Shown: piece by piece, positions 21,235 through 37,149 of the stretch
How positions within the stretch are numbered: position 1 is the first letter of the stretch
Layout of the letters: each line of letters begins with the position of its first letter
Assembly: GCA_001632435.1 (NCBI GenBank)
Contig: KV423966.1
Location: 116,097-180,096, forward strand
Length of the DNA: 64,000 nucleotides
Direction of reading: 5' to 3'
Origin: Calocera cornea HHB12733
Taxonomy: Eukaryota; Basidiomycota; Dacrymycetes; Dacrymycetales; Dacrymycetaceae
Program-made: the position numbers and the translations under genes
Notes under the pieces: model-generated
The model's database searches: none
What the model saw: only the letters and a program-made list of their open reading frames with translations
Told to the model about the DNA's origin: nothing

Positions 21235-21748
21235 TGTACTACTGAATTCTCTCATTTTCAACCCATCCTTACACTTTCGATATGACGGATATGCTACATT
21301 GCAATGATCATGCGGTGCATCATGCTTAATTAGGTCATACTACTCAATATACCTGATAAGCCCAGCTGTGGTGGACTTAGACAATGTTGAGCAATTGAAG
21401 TTTGAGCGAAAGTCTTCGGGAACGCGTGCGCACTCGGAGGATTACAGAAGCGGGCTGTGTCATACCAAACAGCGGTGTAAGATCAGTCAAAGGTTTGAAG
21501 GGAGGAGCTACTCCCATCAGAAAAGGTCCGCTGTACCAACAGTGCTTTGGCCACCACTTGAGGGGCTCATGGGGACGGGGTGTGCCACGCGTTACCGATG
21601 AGGTCAGGTTTGGCTCCGCTGTTGCTGCTTCGGCTTCCGCAAGAGAAATCCGTCCTGGGATAAAACGGGCCATTTCCCGGTCACCGCTGCTCCCTTTCGT
21701 CCCCACCTGAGCTGTCTGACTGGCCGAGACTCGCCTACGGCTTTCAAG
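21235..21748. other. Intergenic region between coiled-coil genes 2 and 3
   Basis: No gene is supported; it contains copy C of the upstream block. Sequence matching the first exon of gene 2 is still visible at about 21690-21748 but no longer reads in frame, so the start of gene 3 has moved downstream. Confidence 0.5.
21568..21710 (+). promoter_or_regulatory. Conserved upstream block, copy C
   Basis: It contains GGTTTGGCTCCGCTGTTGCT and aligns with copy B. It is followed by a decayed version of the first exon of the gene 2 type, in which the original ATG is replaced by ACC. Confidence 0.6.
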
Positions 21749-22725
21749 ATGACCCCTCCCGCTGTACCTTTTCTGCTCTCAAAGCCTGGCCAACGGTGAC
21801 TGACCTCAAATATAGACGGCGTCCACTCCCGAGCGCGCTTCTAGGGCCCTATTCTTTTTTCAGCACCCGCCGGCTCTCTCCACCTGTCGCGAGATCAAGG
21901 CAGATGGGATCAGACGGGAACAAAAGCAGACCAACAAGCAACAGTTCCTCGAACATGGCGATAAGTTACGCAAGAAGAGCTGCGATAAGAGACACACCTT
22001 TATGGAACGATGGCTCCAAGTCCAGCCCCTCACTAGCAACAAGACGGTGGCAAGCAAATCCCCGGTGCAGGAGGTAGAAAGGCGGAAGAGCACGGCATGT
22101 AACCTCACTTATTGTATCATACTAGCTCATTCCCAGGAACAGATCCAAGCTCGTGCAGAGAGCGAGGAGGTAGGGAATTTGACGATTATGGCAATGGTTT
22201 CGAGGAAGGACATTGTAAGTCGCCATTACAACGGTTCCGCCGGTTCTGACCACTCGAGCAGCTCCAGGCGGACGGTGTCATGAAAACCAAGAAGAAAGGT
22301 TCTGATCCTCCACACACTGACGAACGCGTAATGTTCTCACCGAGGGTAAGGTGGTTATCACAACTTGGTGTTACATTTGACACCAAATTCCAGTGCATAT
22401 TCTGTGCCGCCAACGACCTGTATTGCTTCAAGAAGAAAGGCTTCCAAAGCAAGGTCTGCTGGCACTGCAACAACCGTGGCAAGGAGTGCGTGGGAGCGTC
22501 CATCAAGAAAGGTAAGCGGCGGCATAGGCGGCACAGGCGGCACAGGCGGCTCACTTCACATCAGACAATCGGACAGGCCAAAAGGGGCGCAAGGCGGTGA
22601 TCAAGCCTGGCGCTGTAAAAAAGATGCGCAGTAAGAGCGCTGTCCTGGTCGAACGCAAGAGAACTGAAGCAAAATTGAAGGCGCTAGAGGCCGAGTTGAG
22701 TGCACGCGACAGCGATGACGAGTAA
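21749..22725 (+). CDS. Coiled-coil protein 3 with paired-Cys motif (array 1)
   Basis: Six exons (21749-21763, 21816-22094, 22137-22214, 22262-22345, 22394-22511, 22565-22725) give 244 residues. The second intron uses a GC-AG pair; keeping it in would also preserve the frame. The N-terminal segment corresponds to the middle of protein 2 (TASTP start of exon 2; EHGDKLRKKSCDKRH matches FHANKIRKKRCEEK). Downstream it diverges and carries a Cys pattern C-x2-C-x6-C-x10-C-x2-C-x6-C (CIFCAANDLYCF, VCWHCNNRGKECV), typical of a metal-binding module. The end is basic and helical (KLKALEAELSARDSDDE). Relative to protein 2 the first exon is reduced to five codons, because the ancestral start has been lost. 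It may be a nucleic-acid-binding protein; no named family is recognised. Confidence 0.6.
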
Positions 22726-23121
22726 GCCCGCGGGGAGGCCGGGAGGTTGGCCGTCCACAATTACGCGCTCACTGTTCGAAGTATGATCCTTGTCAACCTA
22801 CTATCACACCCTCTAATCTGTCGCTCGTTATGTTCTTTCGAAGTATAGAGTAAACAACGCGACCATATAAAGTATAGTATAGAAAACGCGACCGCATCGT
22901 GTTACCCGCAGTGCAGCTTCGCAGAGTTAAATGGGCCGCCGAGGCGGAGGGTCGACACCGCGGAAGTATTAAGAAGGCATCACATATTTGATCCCGTGCG
23001 ACGCGTCCCTGTGAAAATGGACCCTTCAACTCCCCACGCGCCGTACATTGAGGCTTGCTAGTGACTCTCGCTTCCCATTCACCGCGGTCACACATATCTG
23101 AGCTCTGCCATCCACCTTGCC
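22726..23121. other. Intergenic region before coiled-coil gene 4
   Basis: No gene is seen. It contains an AT-rich stretch around 22840-22890 with repeated TATAGTATAGA-like words. Confidence 0.45.
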
Positions 23122-23833
23122 ATGGCATCCATGCGAAGGCAAGAGACGAATGCAATGAGGTTGGAGCGGCATCTCGACCAGCTTCTGAAGCGGCAGGACA
23201 CTCTCAAGTCCAGCGTTTCAGAGAAGCAGAACCGATCACAAGAGTTGGAAGCGGCGATGAAGGTCCTCCAAGAATCCAGGAGGAAACTCAATGAAGATCT
23301 CCAAGAAGTGACACGAGATCTTTTAAAGGTGGATGCCGAGATAGAAACTATAGAAGACGCTCTCAAGGCTGCACACGTTGTGGATGCAGAACTCGCCCGC
23401 CTCGACGGAATTGATGGAAGCCGCATTACCCCACTGGAGCAAGAGCGGTCTAATAACCGTGCAAATGAGTCCTCTTCTGACTCTATAAGCGGTCGACCCC
23501 GTGGGAGGAAGAGAATGTCTGGTATGTTGGAGTTTGATCCTTTGTGGAGAACCGACGCTGACAATGATAATAGACACTGCATCGTCGAAAGGCAAAGCGC
23601 CTGCGCGGGACAATGGACGCGTTATTCACTCAGATCCGATATGGGCGCATGAGATCGACGATCAATCTGATGACGATGATCCGCTTGACGCGTTCCGGGT
23701 CTCGCCTTCCCCGCCGCCACGCAAGAAGCCTAAGACGGAACCTCGAGAGATCCGACATTCCGTCTATCGTAAGTTATCTACAAGTTTACCTCAAGCTGCT
23801 GGAAAGCTATAACTTTGCGTAGGCCCTCTCTAG
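23122..23833 (+). CDS. Small coiled-coil, acidic-tailed protein 4
   Basis: Three exons (23122-23521, 23574-23768, 23823-23833) give 201 residues; reading through the last intron would instead end at 23812. Residues 1-100 are a coiled coil (RLERHLDQLLKRQDTLKSSV). It closes with IEDALKAAHVVDAELARL, the signature shared with the five minus-strand genes at 33.7-39.2 kb. Basic and acidic patches follow (RGRKRMS, DDQSDDDDPLDAF, PPPRKKPKTEP), the last resembling a nuclear localisation signal. The start is in a CCATGGC context. Function is unknown. Confidence 0.65.
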
Positions 23834-24532
23834 CTGAACCTTTGTTGTCTTGTGTCGTTTACTTCGGGGGGTCTCGATACATTATTGTTGTAAGTTATCC
23901 GGCCGTTTCCGCCGTGGAGAGAACATCACATCGTTCTGCAGATTGTTTCTATCTTTTGTACATCTAGTGAATGACATATAAAAGCCCGACCTGTCGAGTT
24001 CATGTCGTACCTATTGGCGAAAGCACACCATGTCCCGCCTTCCAGATATCGCAATGGACAATATCTCATCATCGACTCGCACAGCCACCGTGCATCAATA
24101 TGGTGCTTGCTCTTTGTTATGGTCCGCCGGGCTGACCTCGGGATATGAGAGTGTGAGACATTGAAAGCCTCGACTCTGATTCAATCGCTGGCTGCGATTC
24201 TACGGCCGGTGCGGAAGTTCACATGGCCTCCCTGCTTCTTCATCGCCACGACCTCCACAAGGGTTCCGAGCTTCCGGGAATTCCAATTTTATGCATTGAA
24301 TCAACACGTGCATAACACGCAACTGATTCCGCCTCGAAGGATAGCGGTTGATCACCGCATTGGATGCCAAGAGATCGCCTACTCGAGACGCAAACTAGAG
24401 CGGAGGCGGCCGCAAAACATGGATAAAAATAGGCAGCGAGCAGCCCCCCAGTTATCACAACGAGAGCGCCCGTGGTAGGAATAATTTAGCATTCTTTCCC
24501 CGACGTTCAGCTGGCTCGCTGCACCGCCGAGG
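23834..24532. other. Intergenic region upstream of glycosyltransferase-like gene A
   Basis: No gene is supported. A TATA-like GATAAAAATAG lies about 110 bases before the start codon. Confidence 0.45.
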
Positions 24533-25762
24533 ATGCCGGCGATATCTGCTCGCAATTCTCGTCTCTTGCTGCTTGTGCTCGGCATTATCTGTGTCACGCC
24601 GATTACGTACGTGTCGTACAGGCACTATGACCGATGGTCAGACGTCGTCTCCGGCGGATCCGTCACATCGGAGGCGCCAAAGCGCACCGTCATCATAATG
24701 AGCGACTCCCGCGAGCTCTACATTCCGGAGGACGGCTCCGAGATACCGTACTGGACCTTGTCAGCCTTGTATGTCGAAACTCTTCTCTAAGTTGATATAG
24801 AATGCTTACCTACCATATCGTAGGCTTAACAAAGCATACGCAGACTCTCAAGGCGCCGAATTCTTGTACTATGTCTTCATTGAGCCTGTACGTCTCTGTC
24901 GGTCTAGTTGATTGCAGGCGCTAAACTACAACTATAGGAGTTCGCGGAAGGGGAAAACCCAGCCGGCGACGAGGGGACGGTCGCCTGTAAGCATCCGAGA
25001 CTCGGTTGGCGCGCGCATTCCTGGTGCAAGGTCCCGCTGGTTTGGCAAACTTTCCAAACGCATAACAAGGCGGACTATGCGATATACATCGGTGTGTGTC
25101 ACATGACGTCCTGCACGCTGTTCACTCACGAATTCTCCAGACTCCGATGCTATGTTTCGTGGACAAGATCTACCAATGACCTTGCATCTTAACCATCTTA
25201 CTCCGTTCAGGCCCATTGGGTTTGTCAGTGACAGACCTTGGGCATCCGATATGCCCTGCGCAGGCTATTTCTTCTTGGCCAGGAGGGGTGGATTGGATAT
25301 CCTGAAGACGTGGTGGGACATAGATTGGCCAGAAAAGAACCTGGAGAGGGACTGGGAGCAGTCGGTATATCGGCGGCTGTTGTTTCAAGGAGATCCTGGT
25401 CCGTCCATCTTGAGGCAATGCTCTTACAGGATGAACCTGACTTCACTTCAGGTGAGGAAATCAGCCTTTCCAATCCAATTTACAAGGATCGCTCCGTGAT
25501 TTTGGAGAACGAGGCACAGTTCGAAATCCACGATCCTCGACAGCTCATCTTCCACTCCACGTACATGTTTGGGGAAGACAGGCTCCCGAAACTGAAGGAA
25601 ATCTGGCGCACCTTCTGGGATGTGCCATTGGACGACCATCACGCTCTGCGCAAGCTTTTGAAGGCAATCAAGGTGGAGCGTATCAATGCCACAGGTGTGG
25701 CTGAGGATATGGAACACTTTCCATCGCTTAGATCGACGAACAGCTATCATGGCATGTACTAG
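24533..25762 (+). CDS. Type II membrane glycosyltransferase-like protein, copy A
   Basis: Five exons (24533-24768, 24824-24887, 24938-25091, 25141-25398, 25452-25762) give 340 residues. A short cytoplasmic end is followed by a hydrophobic signal anchor at residues 11-28 (LLLLVLGIICVTPITYVS), as in Golgi enzymes. The lumenal domain contains TVIIMSDSREL. A Trp-rich block (WCKVPLVWQTFQTH) precedes DYAIYIDSDAMF, where DSD fits the metal- and nucleotide-sugar-binding DxD motif of GT-A folds. DMPCAGYFFLARRGGLDILK also resembles galactosyl- or mannosyltransferase cores. The donor and acceptor sugars are not deducible. The next gene is a tandem duplicate with identical sizes for exons 2-5. Confidence 0.75.
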
Positions 25763-26768
25763 ATGCACCTACCCATCTTATACCTCACGACTTCCACTGC
25801 ATGGACTTTTCATATCTAATCACATTTGTTGTATTGGTTTTAGCCGCGGATGGAGCCTGGCGTCTCATACAGCATTCAACTATACTCTGAAGCCTGCAGA
25901 GAGCGTGATGTGGCAGCAAGAACCAGGTGGATAGGGTCTCACGTCGAGGACAGTGTCTTCCATGTCGCGTCGAGCTGTTCTATATCACCTCGTCCCTGTC
26001 TGTGAGCTACATCCATTCGTTTGGCTCGTCATCCGGACCTGTTGGTGCGTCGTCTTGCTTTTTCTCAGTCCCAGCGTCGACCTGTCATCTGGCAGAGTCT
26101 ACAAGGCTCTCGAGCACTGTGCTGTCCTTCGCCCCCAGTTCCTGCTATCGCGCTCCCACCCAGTTCCTGCTATCGTTCTGAAACCGTCACCCCTCGCTCC
26201 TAGTTCTCGCTCCTGTTTTTCAACCTGGTGTAACTAGTGCCTGGGCTTTTTCCACAGTGATATCTCCCAACGGTCGGCACATTCACAAGCTATATGCACG
26301 TCCCCCTCGGAGAGAGCTGGAACAAGATATCACGTGTCTCGACTTGCACAGCCACTGTCTCACAAGGTCTTGTCTGTCTTCATGTGATCCACCGAGACGA
26401 TCTCGTGCTGCTCGGCGGAATGTGACAATGAAGCACAGCGACAGTCTCAACTCCGATACAATCGCGGTGAGGATACGACTCAAGCTGAAGCAGGAGCCTG
26501 CCAAGATCTACACACAGCCTGCGTGCGCGTTCATCGCCCGGACAGCTGGACGGCTCCGCGCTTCTCGGACTGCTTGGTGTTAGGCTTACAACACCGCTCC
26601 CTACCCAGACATCGCAGGGTCGCCCAATCCAGCCGCAGATGTGGATGGAGCCACCAGGCATAGGCGACGAAGCGGAACATTCGGCCGGGCGACTTATAGC
26701 ACAAGCGCCCCTCATAGGGATATGTTGTGCCTTCTCCAACGTCCACCTTGCCCCACGCAACACGGAGG
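25763..26768. other. Intergenic region between the glycosyltransferase-like copies
   Basis: No gene is supported. The repeated phrase TTCCTGCTATCG occurs twice around 26140-26175. Short blocks (for example CACAGCCAC) resemble the region upstream of copy A, but a full duplication of the upstream DNA is not evident. Confidence 0.45.
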
Positions 26769-28030
26769 ATGTCCACGATATCTGCTCACAATCTCCGGAT
26801 ATTGCTGCTTGTGCTCGGTGTCATATGTCTCACGGTGGTGACGTACGTGACGTACGCGATGTACGTTACCTACGTGCCGTACATGCATTACCAATGGCCC
26901 GACCTCATTTCCGGCGGCTCCCTCTCTGCCGCATCGGAAGCACCAAAACGCACAATCATCATAGTGAGCGACTCTCGCCAGCCCTATATCCCGGAGGACG
27001 GCTCCGAGGTACCGTACTGGACGTTGTCAGCCTTGTATGTTGACAAATCCCTCTCTTCGTTGATATGCGTTACTCACCAAGTACATCAAAGGCTGAACAA
27101 AGCTTATGCGGACTCTCAAGGCGCTGAGCTCGTAAACTATGTCCTCGCTGAACCTGTGCGTATCCCTCAATCCAATTTGTTGCAGCCTCTCACCTTCTAG
27201 AACAGGAGTTTGCGAAAGGGGAAACCCCAGGGGGAGACGAGGGGAGGGTCGCCTGCAAACATCCGACGTGGGGGTGGCGGGCCCATTCCTGGTGCAAAGT
27301 CCCTCTGGTTTGGCATACTCTCCAGACTCATGTGAATGCGGACTATGCAATATACATTGGTACGTGTCTCAAGACGTTCTTTGTGATTGTTTGCTGACGA
27401 TCCTCCAGATTCCGATGCCATGTTCCGGGGCCAAGACCTTCCAATGACTCTTCACCTCAACCATCTCACCCCATTCCGGCCCATCGGATTCGTCAGCGAC
27501 AGACCTTGGGCGTCCGATATGCCCTGCGCTGGTTACTTCTTCTTGGCCAGAAGGGGTGGACTGGACATCCTCAAGACGTGGTGGGACATTGACTGGCCTG
27601 AGAAAAACCTGGAAAGGGACTGGGAGCAAGCGGCATACCGGCGGTTGATGTTCGAGGGCGACCCTGGTTCGTCCCACTTAAGTCATTGTCCTTGCAGAGT
27701 GATTCTCACTCACTGCCAGGGGTGGAAGTTAGCCTTTCCAATCCGATCTACAGGGATCGCTCCGTGATTCTGGAGAATGAGGCACAGTTCGAACTCCAAG
27801 ACTCTCGACAACTCATCTTCCATTCCATGTATATGTATGGAGATGACAGGCTTCCGAAGCTCAAAGATGTCTGGCGCAGCTTTTGGGATGTGGCATTGGA
27901 CGACCATGACGCTTTGCGCGAGCTTTTGAAAGGGATCAATGTGCAGCACATCAATGCAACAGAGGTCGCTGAGGACATGGAACACTTTCCATCGCTTAGA
28001 TCGTCGAACAGCTATCACGGCATGTACTAG
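26769..28030 (+). CDS. Type II membrane glycosyltransferase-like protein, copy B
   Basis: Five exons (26769-27034, 27092-27155, 27206-27359, 27409-27666, 27720-28030) give 350 residues. Exons 2-5 have exactly the same lengths as in copy A (64, 154, 258 and 311 nt). Long runs are identical, for example around DSDAMFRGQDLPMTLHLNHL. The N-terminus is ten residues longer, with Tyr-rich TYVTYAMYVTYVPY after the anchor; this short repeat accounts for the length difference. The sequence between anchor and catalytic core differs most, and introns are diverged. Both copies are open, so both may be active. Confidence 0.75.
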
Positions 28031-29352
28031 ATATACTGTTATGTCTTTTCCTACCTCGCGACTTCAGTTACATGTACTGTGTATATCTATTTGTATTTGT
28101 ACTGCCAGTCTTAGCTTGATGCGGGTGGCTCAGCGATGCGCGTTATTGCCTCGCGAGAGGCCGACGCAGAGCCGTCAAGTCCCTGTTTGCTGGGGTCCTG
28201 GCGATACGGAAATGGGTAGCAAGTTGGGAGCTGTCTCTCCGACCGAGTGACCCTGCCCTGTTATTTGAAAGGGCTTATAGACAGGGCTCTGAATGACTTG
28301 AAATGCAGATTTCAAGCTGCACAACGACCAGATGAGCAATGCAGCCCAGAGCATGAGAGACCTTTCAAACAAGAGACCGCCGGGCAACAGAACGCAGCCA
28401 AACCAGAGATAGCACTCGCCGCCCTGAAGAGCATGCAGGTCCAAGTGCTGGCTATCTTGCATATAACAGTGGAAAGAACAACCGCGTGATCACAGGCTGA
28501 CAAAGCCATATCTACGACCGCTGGAATGAGAAAGTCCGGTGCGGACTCGTGGATGGGTCGATAGGCAGAACCAAACCAGGCAGAACCCCGATTATCGCCT
28601 GTCTAAATGCTTACTTCACCCAACGGTCGCGATGTTCGCAGCCCAGAAGCGTGGCGTCTTTATCGGTCATACGATGACTGGGCCCACCCCTGGCGGAGCA
28701 CGAAGGGCAGATCCAGGCTCGCCAACGCATATAAGTCGCTATCGTATAAAACTTGCGAGAGTTGCCAATATTAGCCGAGATTGACCACGGCCCCTGGGAT
28801 GGGACGCCAGCGGGAAGATGGGGGAGAGGAGGTGAGAAGAATCGGGTGCGAGCGCACAGGGCCCGAGGCTAAGTATAACCACTGAGTGGGCGAAGCTTCT
28901 GGCGTCTTTATCTGCCTCGTGAGCCGCGGCGGAGCGCGCAAATAGTGCGATCCTGCTGGCCGGAAAGGCTGCGGCTCTAGATAGGCCGTGTGGAGAATAG
29001 GCTCAAAGGAGGTGCGACGTGAATAGCAGCACTTGGTAATAGATTCTTATTGTATGTACGGCGGACAGGTAAGGGCTAGTACTACACATGAGACTCTTGG
29101 TAGGTAGCTAGTTGGTGGAGTGGCTGTAGTCTAGTGGGCGCAACAAGATAGTATAGGCGTGAGACACAGCGACAGCATCCAGCGGATGATACAGTCGGAT
29201 AAACGTGAAACGTTCAGCAGCGGTCATGTTGACACCCAGGACAGAAGAAGCTCGAGATGCGGGAGGAGGGGTAAGGGTATAGGCGGATGGATGCGGGATG
29301 CAGACGGTTGAGTGCCTCGGCAAGCCTAGACCTTGTACAGGTGTTGGTTGGC
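28031..29352. other. Intergenic stretch
   Basis: About 1.3 kb without a supportable gene. The longest frame (28247-28489) has no start context, splice partner or recognisable domain. The right part holds the 3' region of the thioredoxin reductase transcript. Confidence 0.45.
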
Positions 29353-33719
<4,367 letters not shown>

Positions 33720-34506
33720 TCAAGACTGTGACCCGGTTAGCAATGCGAGTTATGTCAATATGACTGTGACTCACCAGCTGGATCTCCTCCGGTTCCAACT
33801 TCGTGCGCTTCCTCTTCGACACACGCTCTGTTTCAGCTTGCTCTCCGACTTTCGAACCAGTCGCACCCATGTGATCCGCGACTGCTTCATCGCATTGGTG
33901 CTTCTTCTTCTGCTTTTTGCGCTCTTGCTTCGACCCGTCTGCGCCGTCCTCAGCCTGCCTCTTCTTCTTTTTCTGCTTATTTCCATCCATCACTTCCATT
34001 CCCTGCACCGAGCTCTCACGTCTGGCTTCATTACCACCCCGGGTGCCATCCAGTCTCTCGCTGTTCAGCTGCTGCGCTTCTTGACGTTCGTTTAGAGCGG
34101 GACAAGGAGCTCTGGTCTCAGGAGAGATCACCGGTCCTACAACACCTTGCGCGTTCGATGAACTGAGAGGAACAGGTGTCGAGGTTGTCGCTGTCACGGG
34201 TGTGGGTGTGGCCGGTCTGTTGGATAGGATGCGGCGAGCGCCAGGTAGCTTGCCACTATTAATGGCCGCGACGATGTGTGGTAGATCCTTCACAGCATCG
34301 ACTGTGCCCTCCAACCGCGCGATGCGGCGCTTCACGTTGAATGCCTCATCTTCTGTACGCTTCAGCTCAGCTCGTCGTCGTCGGACCTCGTCTTCCGCTG
34401 CGAGGAGCTCCTTTCGCTTTGTTTCTGTGCTCTTGAGAAGGTCTGCATGCTGCTTCTTTGATTGCTGGATACATATATCAATCGCTCCCAGTGAATCTTG
34501 GTCCAT
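33720..34506 (-). CDS. Small coiled-coil protein 5 with Lys-rich tail (array 2)
   Basis: Two exons (34506-33775, 33725-33720) give 245 residues; the last exon encodes only Ser and the stop codon after a GTGAGT intron with a CTAAC branch site. The N-terminal 95 residues form a coiled coil (KELLAAEDEVRRRRAELKRT) and end with LEGTVDAVKDLPHIVAAI. A Pro/Thr/Ser linker follows, then strongly basic segments (KQKKKKRQAED, KQERKKQKKKH, SKRKRTKLEPEE) that look like nuclear localisation signals. It is an orphan family member; the function is unknown. Confidence 0.65.
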
Positions 34507-34753
34507 CTTGAAGTGAACGGGCTTTGTATCAGTGTCGTACAAATGTGGTACGAAGCGGTAAGAGCAGTTGCTAAGGCGGGCGAAGGCGAAGGGCGCTCTT
34601 TTTCCGGCACCATTTTGGTGCTTCTAAAATTCTGGTGTTTTCCCGGCCCGCGTGCTCAGCGCCGCGTCGCGTCGTCCTCAGTGTCTATCGAACATACCTG
34701 CACAATTGCATTCATCCTTCTACTAGTACAGCCCAGGCTCCTCGACAATCTCA

Positions 34754-35578
34754 TCAATGCTCTAGCTTACAAGAATCCATCCCTCGAGCCTTTCGGACTG
34801 CAACATCATTCATGTCAGCCGACGCCATCCTAATCACAGCTCCGGACTCAAAAGAGGCTTTCTCTTTGTCAGCGAAGATCGGCTTGTTGCAAGCTCGATC
34901 CATGCTTACCGTTGGAGGGACTTGCTGCGTTTCTTCCGGAGGAACTTGCTGCGTTTCCAGCACAACAATCTGTGACGACGGTGGAGCGGAGGTCCTCACT
35001 AGGATCCTGTTCTTCTCTTGCTTGTCGAGTCCCGTCGTTGAGGAACGGAGTCGCTTGCGCGATGGCGAGGAAGACGGTGGTCCTGATGAAACCGGTTCAG
35101 CCCGATTTTCTGCCGGCCACAGACGAAGAACTGTACCCTTCTTGGTGGGTACTGTGTACTCAACAGCGACGTGGTTTGCGGCTTCGGCGACGCTGCTGTC
35201 CGTATGCTTCCTCTTGCGCGTCTCCGCCTGGGAGGAAGGTATATGCGCCTCGGTCGTGGGTGGGACGTTTCTTGTGCCTTTCTGCATGGGTGCTTCCGTA
35301 TTTGCTGTCGGAAGACTGTTGGAAGGCGTGCCGTTGACATGCTCGTCCGAGTCGATCATGGCGATGGCGTCGTCCACAACTTTTGCGGCGTCCAACGCCT
35401 TGTTCGTTAGGTTAATCTTGCTCTCCAGCTCCTTGATGCGATTTATCCTCGTCTCACGGATACTAACCAGCTTCTCGATCGCGGCATCTGCATCTTTCAC
35501 AGATTGCTGTAGACCGATCTCCTGCTTGACAAGCTTCCGATGGTAGCGTTCTATCTTCTTTACGTTGGTAGCACCCAT
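34754..35578 (-). CDS. Small coiled-coil protein 6 (array 2)
   Basis: A single frame of 274 residues. A coiled coil fills about residues 5-78 (KIERYHRKLVKQEIGLQQSV), closing with NKALDAAKVVDDAIAMI, the family signature. The remainder is Ser/Pro/Thr-rich with basic patches (TRKRKH, SRKRLRSS). The peptide ETQQVPP is repeated twice in a row. A terminal intron is possible because GTAAGC occurs just before the stop codon. No known family is recognised. Confidence 0.6.
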   Translation of the reverse strand: MGATNVKKIERYHRKLVKQEIGLQQSVKDADAAIEKLVSIRETRINRIKELESKINLTNKALDAAKVVDDAIAMIDSDEHVNGTPSNSLPTANTEAPMQKGTRNVPPTTEAHIPSSQAETRKRKHTDSSVAEAANHVAVEYTVPTKKGTVLRLWPAENRAEPVSSGPPSSSPSRKRLRSSTTGLDKQEKNRILVRTSAPPSSQIVVLETQQVPPEETQQVPPTVSMDRACNKPIFADKEKASFESGAVIRMASADMNDVAVRKARGMDSCKLEH

Positions 35579-36138
35579 CTTGCTGACTCTGCAGACTCTT
35601 CGGCTCGAGGTGCGTGATGTTACGGGAGTACGGGGGTGGTGGGTGAAGGAAGGTGTGAAACACCTAGGTTCGTCAGTTTCTTATACGAGCCACAGTCGAT
35701 CTAACGCTTCACATGTGCACCCACTCGAAGTCACCGTCACGGTCTTTGTGCAATCACACATCTCACTTCTACCTTGATCGCCGTAGATAGGCCTGCACTT
35801 CGAAACATCTTTCTCATTCGATCACCGGAGATAGATTTACTCCGATTATTTGTTCGCGAGCTGGTTCCGTCGGCCTATGACTCCGACCGCGTTTGTCCAG
35901 GCAGTGCTCACGAGTATTTCCCCTTGGACGGAGAGCACGACGCATGTCAGCTGGGTGTTTGCATGTGTCTGTAGAGAGCGCTTTTTGAGAGGTGGAACTA
36001 ATTATACAGAGAATACGAGAACGCTACGGGAGTTGCACGCCAGTTGGTTTACCTCGTGTTTACTCATTCCAAACACCATCCTGCGGTAGACTTCATTCGG
36101 CCGAACTGGGAGAGAAACCCCGAAAGTAAGCCTATTCG
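35579..36138. other. Intergenic region between array-2 genes 6 and 7
   Basis: No gene is supported. CAATCACACA at about 35751 resembles a word (CACAATCACA) upstream of genes 8 and 9. Confidence 0.45.
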
Positions 36139-36791
36139 TCACTTCTCGTCAAGAAGATAGTAAGCTGACCTCGATGCCTGGGTGAGCGGCGGGCAAAGCT
36201 CTTCAAGCGCGGGGAGACCCTCCGGAAGGACTGGCGTATGTTGCTTCTTGGGCGAACAAGCTTGAGGGGCTCCAAGGCCAATAAAAGGTAAGTATATGCG
36301 CATCCAACTCGCTGCGGCAGAAGCTTACTGGCGGTCCTCTGTCTCTTCTCTGGTCGACGTGACGTCCACTCGTCGTCTTCGTCATCCTGCTGCGTCTCAT
36401 CCCTCGGTCTCTTTCGATCAGGATCAGGCTCCGTAGCGGCATGGCCCTCAGTATTCATTAGACGGGGTCCGTCTTTGGCCTTGCTGTCGATCACGAACTT
36501 CTGCATGTCGTTGAAGAATGTCAAAATTTCGTCAACAGAGTGTGCTGCGTCCAGGCTCTTCTGAGCTTGAGCCAAGAGCTCAACGACCTTCGCCTGCTTC
36601 TCCAGTAATATCGCGCGACGGTTGGCAAGTCGACTTGTTGCTTCAGCGTTTTCAGCGAGTTGCAGCTCGAGGTCCACACGATCGTCTTCGAGTGCATTCC
36701 AGTATCTCTCGATAATGGCGGAAGTGCTCTCTGCAGTCTTCGACGTGGCGGAGACTGCATAGCGAGGGGATACTTGGATGTAGAGATCCAT
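36139..36791 (-). CDS. Small coiled-coil protein 7 (array 2)
   Basis: Two exons (36791-36329, 36269-36139) give 197 residues; without splicing the frame would end at 36132. Residues 25-90 form a coiled coil (ERYWNALEDDRVDLELQLAE) ending AQKSLDAAHSVDEILTFF, again the family signature. An acidic and basic region follows (PDRKRPRDETQQDDEDDEW, RRPEKRQRT). The spliced tail reads PLTQASRSAYYLLDEK. The acceptor (CTTGGAG) is weak, so the last 43 residues are tentative. Confidence 0.6.
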
Positions 36792-37149
36792 GGTGATGGT
36801 ACGGAAGAAGGAACAGTAGCCCTCACTTGTAGCGCGCGTATGCCTTTTATGGGATGAGTGATCATCTTACTCTTTACATGAATCACCATTATGACTCACA
36901 GGTACTCGTGGGACCTGTCGCGCTGTCACAATCTTGCTCTTTACTGTATCACAATTGGGCTCGGAACGCGAGACGAGATGAAGGCTTTCTCAAGGAGAAC
37001 AAGACTCATATCTGCAGAAGTCACGTACTGGTGCTGCATGTATGCGTAAAGAAGGCAATGTACAATTCCGATCGTGTATGGAGGATAACCCTCTGATGGA
37101 TGTGATGTTACAAGGGAGATGTTGAGAAGGAAGAAACAGAGAGGACTGA
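36792..37149. other. Intergenic region between array-2 genes 7 and 8
   Basis: No gene is seen. It contains two TCACAAT words (about 36927 and 36949) within the likely promoter of gene 7. Confidence 0.45.

Noticed and set aside
23500..23590. Reading straight through the first intron of coiled-coil gene 4
   Set aside because: The frame stays open only in a different register; the spliced product continues the acidic and basic tail seen in its relatives.
28247..28489. Short 80-residue frame in the 28 kb gap
   Set aside because: No domain, splice partner or start context; not distinguishable from chance.
34800..35570. Plus-strand frames antisense to the array-2 genes (34635-35546 and others)
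   Set aside because: They mirror the coiled-coil genes, have Ser/Leu/Phe-rich composition typical of antisense frames, and lack domain content.
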